From positions 248,001 to 312,000 of the forward strand of contig CANTFL010001441.1 in the NCBI GenBank assembly GCA_947650285.1: a DNA stretch of 64,000 nucleotides. The letters run 5' to 3'. The notes under the pieces are model-generated. The model saw nothing but the letters and a program-made list of their open reading frames with translations, made no database searches and was not told the DNA's origin. How positions within the stretch are numbered: the first letter of the stretch is position 1; each line of letters begins with the position of its first letter. The stretch comes from Hyaloperonospora brassicae. Taxonomy: Eukaryota; Oomycota; Peronosporomycetes; Peronosporales; Peronosporaceae. This document shows positions 11,985-21,125 of this stretch, one piece after another. Made by a program: the position numbers and the translations under genes.

Positions 11985-13500
11985 TAATGATGACTTGATA
12001 ATGAGTCGTTGCTGTCAGAACTGTCTTTCTGTTAGTCATCATTTGATGAAAGACGGACTAGATATGTGTTGATCCATGTTTAAACTATGAGTTGCGACGA
12101 CAGCTGGCTTTTCTTCGTGTATGTTACTCAAAACACGCATAATAATGACAAAAAAGGGCTGAAATATACATATTGATTATTCTGTGCAATATGATAGGGA
12201 AATTTTTTATATCGTATTATACGTGTGCGCTTCAGTGATATAATATCGAAATAACTGTCAATCTTGTGCTTCTGACGTTAATAAACCTCCTTCGTTCCGC
12301 AGAACGGGCAGGCATATACTTTGTTCAACCCTTAAGGGCAGAACTAAGAGGCTTTAAGCCAAATCTATATGTGAATACGTCTTTCTCCCACAAAAGACCT
12401 GACGACATTCTCTTCAAATTTAAGGAAGAGGACATTGTTGCCACGATGCATACACTAGCTAAGTTTCACGTCTATCTCTTATAAGTTAGCCTTTCATCGT
12501 GTACCCAGACCTTGCACCAAGTCGAACAATCTTGAGTCCCCACCTCTCTTGGACTTTGTCAGGGTGGATATCAGTCCTCGCGGAGTATCAATATTCCTTG
12601 TAGTATAAATTAAGACGAATAAACGTTGCCGCTGATGCTTCTTCACGATCGCCTGACAGAAATCCGGTTGTGTGTCCCAAAATATTGAAGATAGTCCCAC
12701 TGTTGCACCAAACATAAGCAGCGTCAATTCTCCTAGTTTGCTCGACCATGTGATTTATGCGTTCTCACAAGATTTAGATATTGTGCGTCCGACATGATAC
12801 ATTTCGAGCCCATCCCAACTAAATCTGAAAAACTTGCCAGCAATGTGTCGTTCACCCACTGACCGATACACAATTTGTGACAAATTAATTTATTCCAGAG
12901 CAGCCATCTGCGACACACCACGTGTCATCGTTTGGCTAATAACGATCTACGACTGCGAATATGGGATGGTTTACACGGGATGCCACGAAGTAAGCATCTT
13001 TGCCGTGAGAGGACTTAGTTCACGATCAGCCGAGACTTTTACTAGCCACGGTGTATTAGTTTGTGCATCAGTACGGCTAATTTTGCGAGTTTTGTCGAGC
13101 AATTAAGCTCAGTCCTTCATCCTGTGAACGTATACAGCCTCATACGGTTTGGGAAGAATGCTGGGAGTCCGTCTTAATAAAAATTATTTTTGTCTTTCAC
13201 GTAGACTTTCATACTAACACTAAAATGTTGTGTGAATATATGTAAAAGGCACGATAGACAATATTGTTTCAGTAATAGAGTCTACCGAGCCGAGGGCAGT
13301 GCTCGTGTCACCATTGACAGGGTGTTTACACTCCATGTCTTATTTCATAAATAGTCTTTGATCGAGAAGATTGGTCCACGTCCAGGTTCTTTTAAATCCA
13401 TTATCGGTCCGTTTTCAAACACGATAGAAGATGTCACTCAGTGATCATCCATAATGAGACGTTTAGACGACACGTGCAAGTCGTGTTCTCGCTAGACAAA
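11985..13500 (-). repeat. Inverted repeat arm 1 (partner 24,210-25,725)
   Basis: The reverse complement of this segment matches 24,210-25,725 almost end to end. The outer ends pair (TAATGATGAC at about 11,985 with its complement at about 25,720). Identity is patchy. The part at 12,735-13,330 is almost identical between arms apart from a diverged island at about 12,927-12,982, while the outer (12,000-12,730) and inner (13,330-13,500) parts are clearly more diverged. The inner 10.7 kb between the arms contains RxLR effector copy 1. The arms could be long terminal inverted repeats of a MULE-like element or simply two inverted insertions. Confidence 0.8.
12733..12921 (-). pseudogene. Ulp1 (C48) protease-like fragment in repeat arm 1
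   Basis: The 62-residue frame contains GQWVNDTLLASFSDLVG, which fits the W-L-N-D-x-x-I block near the start of Ulp1/SUMO-protease-type cysteine peptidase domains. Such domains are often carried by MULE-like transposons. The translation is identical in arm 2, and the nucleotide differences I found between the arms here are synonymous. The His-Asp-Cys catalytic residues are not visible in the same frame. Fragments at 12,494-12,727 continue the similarity in another frame. No ATG start is present. Family assignment rests on one motif. Confidence 0.35.
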
Positions 13501-14000
13501 TTAAATTTTACGTCCACGAGTCTTAGATTGAATTCTGCTTGGTCATTGATATATTTCGATATCGACATCTCGGTACATGCGTCGCCAGCGCATGCACTGT
13601 TCTCATCGAATTTCATTTGCAAATGAGCTGAACTGGACGTGAATTCTGCTCATCACGCAGCTCCATGTTATATCCTATATTTGGGCTTGATCGAAGTACT
13701 GAAAACACAACACAGATATCGTTTTCACTACTATGGCTTCGACTCCAGTGGCAACGACGTAGGTCACCGACAACATCATCAAAGCGATCGCCACATAGTG
13801 GACCAGTCTCTTAGCGTTCTCGTGAGAGCGATCGACCTGATATGGGTACCGAGGATTTGGATTATTAGACAACCCAAAAATATTCAGGTGCTCGGCCAAG
13901 CATTGGATAGGCCACGGCGAATAGTCTGAGCTGACATGAGCGCAAGAATAAGTAGCGGGTGAATTCAAGTCCGATGCCTTAATCGGCTTGGCAGAGGTAC
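13330..14000. repeat. Repeat segment related to 50,080-50,900
   Basis: Matching blocks in the same order and orientation occur at 50,080-50,900. Examples are CAGTGATCATCCA, GCATGCGTCGCC and an ACGTAGGT-containing block. Overlapping opposite-strand frames at 13,434-13,626 and 13,639-13,968 show no domain I recognise. This is a diverged dispersed repeat that extends the inner end of arm 1. Confidence 0.6.
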
Positions 14001-14400
14001 AGATCTTTCGGATTAAGGTAATTATTTTTCTAAGGTCTCACGCCCGCGGTGTATGCCTTGGGCTTGCTAGCTGCACGAGGTGATGCAGCACATGCGCCTG
14101 CAAAGGTAGATGACGAAGGCGTACCAGTGGTAGCAGCAGGCGAGTGAGTACCTTCTGCTTGATCTCAAGAATATCTATCGGAAGCTGCACAAAAATCAGC
14201 TTCGCAGCGTTCTTCGTAGCTTTGGCTGCACATAGCATTAAACTGTTAGACAGGTGATGAAAATGGAATAGGGTTGGCTAAGACCAGCAAGTGATTCATT
14301 ATTAAAGTATAAAACAGTCGTCCCGATGTGAATATGAAGCTTTCAGTCCCTTAAATGACCTGAGGTTAAGACAGGTGTGATGTAATTAGATTGACCCCTT
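14000..14400. other. Stretch with no recognised gene
   Basis: A 66-codon Leu-rich minus-strand frame (14,038-14,238) is open in a GC-richer patch. No motif was recognised and no partner was found elsewhere in the window. Confidence 0.4.
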
Positions 14401-14820
14401 GCATGATATTGACATTAAATACTCTCAATGTTACGTTTTTCTAAAGTTGATAATAATTGTGAGTGTTTGACCGTAATCGTACATATGTTTTTAAAAATAA
14501 CACCTTAGCAAAAATATATAGCTCTGACCCACCTATTGGGGCATATGCGCTAATCAAAAAAATACTCGACCATCAATCGCCGCTAGACTCGCACATTAGG
14601 TGGTAAGCGAGGTCCTCCATTCAAATTATAATGCTGATATAGTTCATACAAACTTAGTAGATGTTGTAGCAAAAACTTTACTTTATTTAGTATAATATAA
14701 TTTTTACTTCATTTGGATATGTCAAATAAAGGAATATCCTCTTTCTTTGCATGTACCGTGTGCCTATGGTTCATAATCACCTACCCACACTGTGTCAATG
14801 TGAGTTATGTGTAGCTTTTC
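14400..14820 (+). mobile_element. Degenerate LTR-like segment 1
   Basis: The core ATCAATCGCCGCTAGACTCG, followed by TGGTAAGCGAG, matches the sharper core at 61,970-62,010 (TGCTAGACGCGCGCAA). Similar cores lie near 30,590 and 54,510. A second shared block, TTTGCATGTACCGTGTGC, at about 14,747-14,764 matches 54,681-54,698. It fits a solo LTR of a Copia-type element, but no internal region is attached. Confidence 0.45.
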
Positions 14821-16320
14821 GTTTCATCAGAGGGTGCTTCATTACGCCTACAGGCTGACATGCAGTTTTCTACGCGCGTACGGTGCTCACCATTGATAAC
14901 CCTGTAATTTTTATTTTCGACGGTTAAATATAAATTAGATTGAAAAACAAATCTATTGTTTCCGCAACAGAAAACCTGTTTTCTAAGGTTCCGTCGCATT
15001 GCACATACTAATGACGTCTGTTGCACGTTTGGACACCATCTTATGTACTCTTAAGTCAACAAATTACCAGTTAGCCGCGCTCCAACATACAGCTTCTGCA
15101 CTTGAAGAAAACGAGACTATTGATGAGCCCGCAGTGACATGCAAAGTCAACGTAATTTCACAGCCTAAATGGAATTTTGGAAAGGGACAATCACTGTGGA
15201 CGGCTATCGCATTAATTTACTCTAGATTCTATTGTAATCTACTCTTTGTCAAAATGATTTAGGGAGAACCAGAATGTTGTGCTCGAAAGTTGCGCCAAGA
15301 CTTTTTAAGGCCCAGAGGAGATCCTCCTTAAATTATTTGCATCCGTTTTTCTCACTTCAATCGGCCACCATGCTCGAAAGTGCTGTCGGTACATGGACAC
15401 TTATACCATGTTACCGACTAGGAAGGCCGTCCAATAGACCGCAAAGATGTATCAGTCGCACCGTAACCTACGCATTTAATTCTAAGGAGAAGAACGATTT
15501 ACATTTTGCCAGTTATTTAGCTTCGCAATAATTTGGTAAAATGTGGTTGGTTTTGATGAATTAGGTAATTGCCTGCGTCGTGTTTTGGTAAATAAATGAC
15601 TCAAACAGGAAATACTGCTGTTTAAAACGACGAGATCTAATTTTGCACTTTAAGACTGCAAAAAATGGATCTTTAACGCTGATTCTTCTACTTTTTATAT
15701 AACTGCCTGTGTAAAATTCAAAATAATTATAAAAACAGGCAAAAATGAGACTGCGCAGGGATTTTGGAGCGGCCAAAGGTGGCACGCCGCAATCCATTAT
15801 TCACGTAACTCTCCGAACTATAGGGACCTGGCACTTTGCCAGATTCTGTCAATTAAAATTTAGAGACTACAGAAATGAAGCTATTTGGCGTGATCAAGTC
15901 ATCTATAGGCTTATAATTGTATTTTAGAAGTTCGGGGTGAGGAGTAGCTGGGTGACGGAGTTTGAAAAATGTTTCAAGTTATCGATGGTGCACACTATAC
16001 GCCAAAGAAGGATGTAAGGATGGTGACGTGGGCAAGTAATGTAAGAACACCAGAAATTTTCTGGTCAGCAAACGGAATAGGAGCGGTATAGTATAGATTG
16101 CCACGTTGTCGATCAAAGGTTGGGAGTTTCTGCAATTGGTTGCCTTACAACGTCCTCTTCAATGCTGCTGGATTTGATGGTAAAAGGTACACCGTGAAGG
16201 CATTCGACATCGACTATCTACCATATCAAGTAAGCTCAGCGGGACATGTAAGAGTATTAATTCTTGTAATGATGGTGCACGTACTGGCTGGACGCAAAAC
16301 GTTTAGTGGACACAATCAGA
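14820..16320. other. Region of short unrecognised frames
   Basis: Frames at 14,999-15,262, 15,274-15,531, 15,745-15,927 and 16,098-16,340 (all plus) have plausible amino-acid composition but no recognised domain. Adjacent frames do not join into a known family. The stretch at 16,098-16,340 shows weak, gapped similarity to the reverse complement of about 60,440-60,600, so it may be the diverged edge of the effector-flank duplication. Confidence 0.4.
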
Positions 16321-17975
16321 GCGAGAAGTCATTCCGCTGAGCAAACTACGTACAGGGGTATGTGACTACTCGTATAAATGCAAAAGCAGCAGTTATCGAT
16401 TGAGCCTAACCGTACCGACGAGAAAGCGATGAAAATATGTTGGTGGCACGCATCAGCTGGTTTGTTCACGTCAGTGGCGTAACACAGTAGTCGCGCCCCA
16501 CTCTTTGTCCTATTCTTGCGCTCTTGCTTATTGGCGTTCATACGAGATTGGTAGGTCGTATCACTCCGAAGCTGAGGACTGACGAGATTGGCAGCACTTT
16601 TGTACGAGTCCTAGACATCGGCTGAGGCATATTCTAGACAGGAGAGAAACGCATTTGCTAACAGTGGAAGTGATGGCCATTCCCACTGATCATATCCTCA
16701 TCCTTCTCGTCAATGGCGCCAGGTGTTTTTCATGCATATGAATAGTACAAACAATGAGTGCGTTCTGTCCTTACGTCAACCTATTGTCTCGACATGTTCA
16801 CTGACATCAAACGTAATGATAACTGCAGCATCATCGACTTTTCGAGATTTAGAGCTAACACGATATACAATATACAGTGAGACAGCGCCCTGCATGATAC
16901 ACGTCAAGCGGCTGTGGAAGCACTCTATACGCTGCCGATGTCATCGCCTTTATCGGCATCGTACAAGAAGGTGATATCCTGCGTTGATACGTATTGAGCC
17001 ATCGAAACGTGCACGCCAGAGCCGATGGCCTTGTCTTTATCGACGTCCGCATTGAAGAGCTTTCGGTAGACCATAAGATATTCTCATAAAACGACAGCAG
17101 TATCATCACGATTGCAGCAGACCTGCAATCCGCTCAGCGAATGAAGTGATCAACCAGGACGACTATGACAGACGAGTAGAAAGAGTTCTTCCTGCACACC
17201 CTATACGAACCACGTGGCAATAAAGAAGTGGCACCAGGTGATGGACTGACAGGTGCGCGATAGCCGGTCACTGTGCTGAATGTGTTCCTGGTGCTCTACA
17301 CAGCCGCGTGGCCAAGTAGATGCGCGCCGACTCCGGGACTACTGCCATTGCAAGCCGCCTTTACAGCGCAGGCGGTGGTTTGTTCGACCGCCCTTCCTAT
17401 GTCGAGCAATTGCGAGAACGCTAGTCCAGAGCACACAGAGGGCTAGTCCATAGCACACCCAGTGTCGTTTGCACCACAGCTACTTCATCGCGATTCAAGT
17501 GGTAAAGATTTAGACGTCGGCCACCGCTTTTGTCCCGTTTACGCTAGAGATATGGCTGGCCCTTCCACGCACGTACTGGACCACTAAGGAAAACAACAGT
17601 GCAACTGGGGTATGTCGGTGAGCACTTTTGGCTCTGCGCGCGATCGAGACGATCTTCTCACTTTCAGCACATGTGCTGTGTTCGAGCCCCATCCAGCCTG
17701 AGACATGCTGCACGAGTAGGCGCAACGCCCGACTGTGTGTTAGTTGACGACTGTGCACTAGAAGTAGACCGGCCCGGCTATTGGCCAACAGAGGACAGTC
17801 GCAATAATCCCATCGAAGCTAGTCTTTGACCAGGCTCGGACCAGAAGATGGACTAGCGCTTGTAACGTGCCTCCAAGAAACTGTCGCTGTTCGTGCCACT
17901 GATACGTATATTCTGCAGATGCGACGTCGCTTTGGACACGGACATAGCCAGTCGAACCTGAGTGCCAGGTCTTGG
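16320..17975 (+). repeat. Duplicated effector-flank block, copy 1
   Basis: The reverse complement of 58,854-60,440, plus 57,600-57,688, matches this block. Between 17,510 and 17,829 both overlapping opposite-strand frames have identical translations in the two copies, so the DNA there is essentially identical. Near 16,855-17,109 a handful of changes are seen, and the first 150 bp are more diverged. No known domain was found on either strand. A plus-strand run across 16,370-16,760 includes RLSLTVPTRKR but is broken by stops. The block ends at about 17,970, where similarity falls sharply. Confidence 0.8.
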
Positions 17976-18368
17976 TGAAGGGAATTGATCGTCACACGCA
18001 AGACTCGCTTCACAGTACAAGTAACGCCTCTTGCAGCTTGCACTACCGTCGATTCTGGTTGCGGAAAAGGCTCGCAACTAGAAATGACGGTAGCGCTAAT
18101 CGCAATGTCTGCTTTTCATTCGATGCACAGGACAGCGACTTCCTCTCGCTCGGACTTCCATGTCCACGTCCGAGTCGTCGACGATCGAGAGTGTTCTGGA
18201 AACGGGAAGTATCCACTTCACGAGTCTGTGGTTAGCGATTGGTGGGAAAGATTCGGAACCGGACGGAACCGCGAGCTTGAAGAAAGCGAGGCCACCGAAT
18301 GTGGGCATATTTACTGTTCTTCATCCGTCGAGGACTTTGCTCGAAGCCTTTTGGCCAACAACGTCAAT

Positions 18369-18386
18369 CTCACTTCCCAATTTGCC
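18369..18386 (+). promoter_or_regulatory. Oomycete Inr/FPR core promoter of effector copy 1
   Basis: CTCACTTCCCAATTTGCC matches the oomycete initiator plus flanking promoter region consensus (CTCATTYYNCAWTTTNYY) at all but one position. It ends about 50 bp before the ATG at 18,436, a normal distance for short oomycete leaders. The same 18 bases occur before effector copy 2. Confidence 0.75.
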
Positions 18387-18435
18387 GTCTCGAACACCGA
18401 TTGCCCGACCCAACTGATCATCCTTTGCCTCTACA

Positions 18436-19023
18436 ATGCGTCCTTCGCTACTCGTGTCGGCGGCGGTGCTTTGCCTTGCGACCTACGATAGTGCCGTTGC
18501 CGCCGCTTCGACGTCCAACAACCTCCTGAAGTCTGGTGAGACATCGTCTGTGCTGGCCGACCACGACGCGGTCGCTGCGGACACGGACCCCAAGCACCAG
18601 CGCTTGCTACGCCACTTGGAAGCCGAGGACCCTGAGATCCCGGCTTCAGAACCCGCCGTCATGGCCAGCAACGTCACGGACGCTTCGCCCAGCAACTATC
18701 TGCCATCTCGCAAGAGCAACACGGCCGTCGACAACTCTGACACCATGGACAGCTTCGACAGCTCTGATTTCTCGAGAAAAAAAAGGGGAACTTTTGAAGG
18801 ATATGCGGCAGCCTTCGGAGATTATGCGTATGGAAAGACGTACGCAAAGTGGATGCACACTGACAAACTCACACGAGCCCAAACGAAAGCGAAGCTGTAT
18901 GATTCCGGTCCATTTTCTATTGCTTCCAACCCCTTGGAAACGATCAAGCGAACGGGCTACATTGGCTATCTCGACAAAGAATGCGCGCTCCCTGAAAATA
19001 ACGGTCAGCCGGCGTGTGCGTAG
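18436..19023 (+). CDS. Secreted RxLR-type effector protein, copy 1
   Basis: This intact 195-residue frame starts with a typical signal peptide (residues 1-23, cleavage probably after SAVAA). The RxLR motif is RLLR at residues 56-59, at the usual distance from the N-terminus. It is followed by an acidic stretch (EAEDPE) in place of a canonical dEER. RxLR proteins of Peronosporales are secreted and act in or around host cells; the target here is unknown. The C-terminal part (residues 79-195) has a Ser/Asp/Asn linker, a basic patch (SRKKRG, 113-118), a predicted helical region with YAKWM and DKLTRAQ (136-149), and two Cys in CALPENNGQPAC (183-194). The start is the first ATG after an Inr/FPR promoter. 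Copy 2 (56,508-57,155) shares an almost identical first 78 codons but a very different C-terminus. No intron is needed. Effector class: confident; function: unknown. Confidence 0.88.
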   Translation: MRPSLLVSAAVLCLATYDSAVAAASTSNNLLKSGETSSVLADHDAVAADTDPKHQRLLRHLEAEDPEIPASEPAVMASNVTDASPSNYLPSRKSNTAVDNSDTMDSFDSSDFSRKKRGTFEGYAAAFGDYAYGKTYAKWMHTDKLTRAQTKAKLYDSGPFSIASNPLETIKRTGYIGYLDKECALPENNGQPACA

Positions 19024-19104
19024 TTAATATATACCGCCTGGCTTGCTAGGAACACCCGTGTCGACGATACCAGACGCTGACTGAATTTAGCTTGTAAGAC
19101 ACAC

Positions 19105-19110
19105 AATAAA
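19105..19110 (+). terminator. Candidate polyadenylation signal of effector copy 1
   Basis: AATAAA lies about 80 bp after the stop codon of the effector. Position and sequence fit a 3' end signal. In AT-rich DNA such hexamers also occur by chance. Confidence 0.4.
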
Positions 19111-19565
19111 AGCTGAATCTAACCTGCTCCTTGATCTCTTTCTGAGGTGGTACTCACATCGGCTAAATATGTATTCCTTGATAACGTTTAACCGACGAAA
19201 GACAATTGTAAAATTACTTTCTCAACATTACTACATTTCTGGATAGCTTATAACCTTAGATGTTCTTTGTTCTTGTTGTCGTTCATGTTTGGAAGTAATT
19301 GCAAAAATTCCTGGCTTTGTACACTCACCCCTCTCCATTAAAGACAACCTTGTGCCCAATTTTTTAAACGTGTCTTATAATAAATCTCTTATAGGGAATA
19401 CGAAAGGAAGAAGTTGCATGATATTTTTAAAGCGTGAACCGCCGATTATAATGAAATGTAACGTTTTTCTACTTTATGAAGTCTCTCATGTCGAGCTGTT
19501 CCGCCCTAGTGAGCCAATTCTTGCGAATAATCGACGACATCTTATACAGATCTGACAGTATGATT
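19111..19565. other. Stretch with no recognised gene
   Basis: An 88-codon plus-strand frame (19,289-19,555) shows no recognised domain. Nothing else is seen. Confidence 0.45.
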
Positions 19566-19569
19566 CGCG

Positions 19570-20760
19570 TGTCCTTATCTGAGCGTATGAACTACGAAGG
19601 CAAAAGCAGGCAGCACTTAAGTGCTTTTTTTGCACTGACAGGCGCTTGATCTTCGCCGCTTAAGACTTCAGCGGGCTCCACTTCTGCTTCGCTCAGGGCT
19701 TGTTGTTCTTCGTGAATCTTCTCTTGGTCCTCGATTTCGACATAATCATCCTCGCTATCGGTTACACCAAGCTTTTGAAATATATAAGCCAGATCGCAGC
19801 AGTCTTGTTGGAAAGAGAGGCTGGTCTATCGATGGTCGTTTGTCGAACGCAAATCCGCAACCTGTGGCGCTTCGATGATCCCACTCTTGATCCAGCAACT
19901 TCGAATGATATCCCCGCCATCACATTTACAGCTCTCAGCTGCAAACTCAATGGCTTCTAGGATATTAAGTCTGCGTTCCATTTTTCTTCGATCAGATCCA
20001 TGCGCCATCGCATCTGGAGTTTTTTGTAGAGAGCTTTAAACGATCGGATGATAGATGAAACATATATGTAGGTTAGGAGATTATTGTATAATTGAGACGG
20101 ACATGTATAAAAATGAGATGAATGGGTTACCTGCATCGAGCGGCTAAATAGTGGAAGTCATGCTAGGCAGAAAAAAATATCTCATTGACATTGTTGAGTT
20201 CTCGTTGGACCTTCTGACTGGAAACATTGTCCAGAGATAGCGGGACTTTGCGACCATGTATTCGAAGATTAAATTGATGCAGCCACTTATCAACGATAAT
20301 TACAGTCATCCAGGCGTTTAAGTTCGCAGTGTATAAGATGCCACGCTTCTCGATCTCCACACCCTTATAGCACCCTGACTTTTTAAACTTTCCGATGATC
20401 ATGGATTTAGCTTTTCAGAGCCACTTTGCGTTGCGGCACACAGAAACTGTCAGATAAGACCGGATGCTCTTCTTGTCGTTGTTTTGAACCGTTAATAGGG
20501 CTATGTTCGGTAGCAAGTCGTAAAACAATGCTGTCCCTTAAAGTTAAATGCGGCACTCAAAGAATATTGTTCAATCAAAAATCGGATTTCAGACTTTGCT
20601 GCTACCACATCCTCCATACATAAGCTCCCGCTCTCGCCTGTCAACACGAGATTTTTTTGTGTTGTTCCGCTTCTCGAAACTCTGGAGCAAGCCTTTAAGA
20701 AGCTTGAGATTGTGATCTTCGATATCATGGCTCACTCGCAGTCGGTCTGCTTTCTCCGAG
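19570..20760 (-). pseudogene. pogo/Tigger-type transposase remnant 2
   Basis: Read on the minus strand, a block with GTALFYDLLPN (20,502-20,540) corresponds to the segment after the first catalytic Asp. The 79-residue frame 20,163-20,402 follows with MIIGKFKK, NLNAWMT, KWLHQF and PLSLDNVSSQ. The Asp of LDN is codon 20,229-20,231 and is the second catalytic residue. The His expected after DNxSS is Gln here. The C-terminal part, at 19,826-20,008, has ILEAIEFAAES and IIRSCWIKSGI. An acidic tail ends near 19,590. The MDET block is degraded and several frameshifts are present. This is a different subfamily from the remnants at 5.0 and 35.2 kb. The element lies 0.6 kb from effector copy 1. Confidence 0.75.
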
Positions 20761-21125
20761 ACCGGATCTTCAGATAGCTCGTAACTCTCGCTCTATAGAA
20801 CGAATTTCGGTAGCTCCTTCTCGAACAAGGATGCTATACACGTCGTTTCTTTTTTAGATTAGAATTAGAAACCTCAAAGTCGATTCCTTTAATGACCATG
20901 AGACGATGCGTCGTTGGTTTACTTTTGCTGTGCTGGAACTGAATGCTCGCATAAGTCTGCGCTTTGTATAAGCGGATGTTAGGCGTTCTTGGTAGTGTTG
21001 TAAGACCCCGTACTTCTGTTCTATAGATAGGGATACTCGCTATGTTGAACTCTTTAAGTGTAAGGGCTCGATGTTCCTGGGTTGACGTGTTGTATCAGTG
21101 GTGTAGTCAAGTATTTACGAAATTT
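20760..21125 (-). pseudogene. Unidentified coding-like fragment
   Basis: On the minus strand from about 21,075 to 20,850 a frame reads LKEFNIASIPIYRTEV, GLTTLPRTPNIRLYKAQ and KPTTHRLMVIKGIDFE without stops. A second frame continues with an acidic/basic stretch to 20,700. The composition looks protein-coding, but I recognise no family. It could be the N-terminal part of the neighbouring transposase or a captured gene fragment. Confidence 0.3.

Noticed and set aside
17510..17829. Overlapping opposite-strand frames conserved in both duplication copies (92 and 76 codons)
   Set aside because: Conservation is explained by near-identical DNA from the duplication. Neither protein shows a domain or signal peptide, and there is no reason to prefer one strand.
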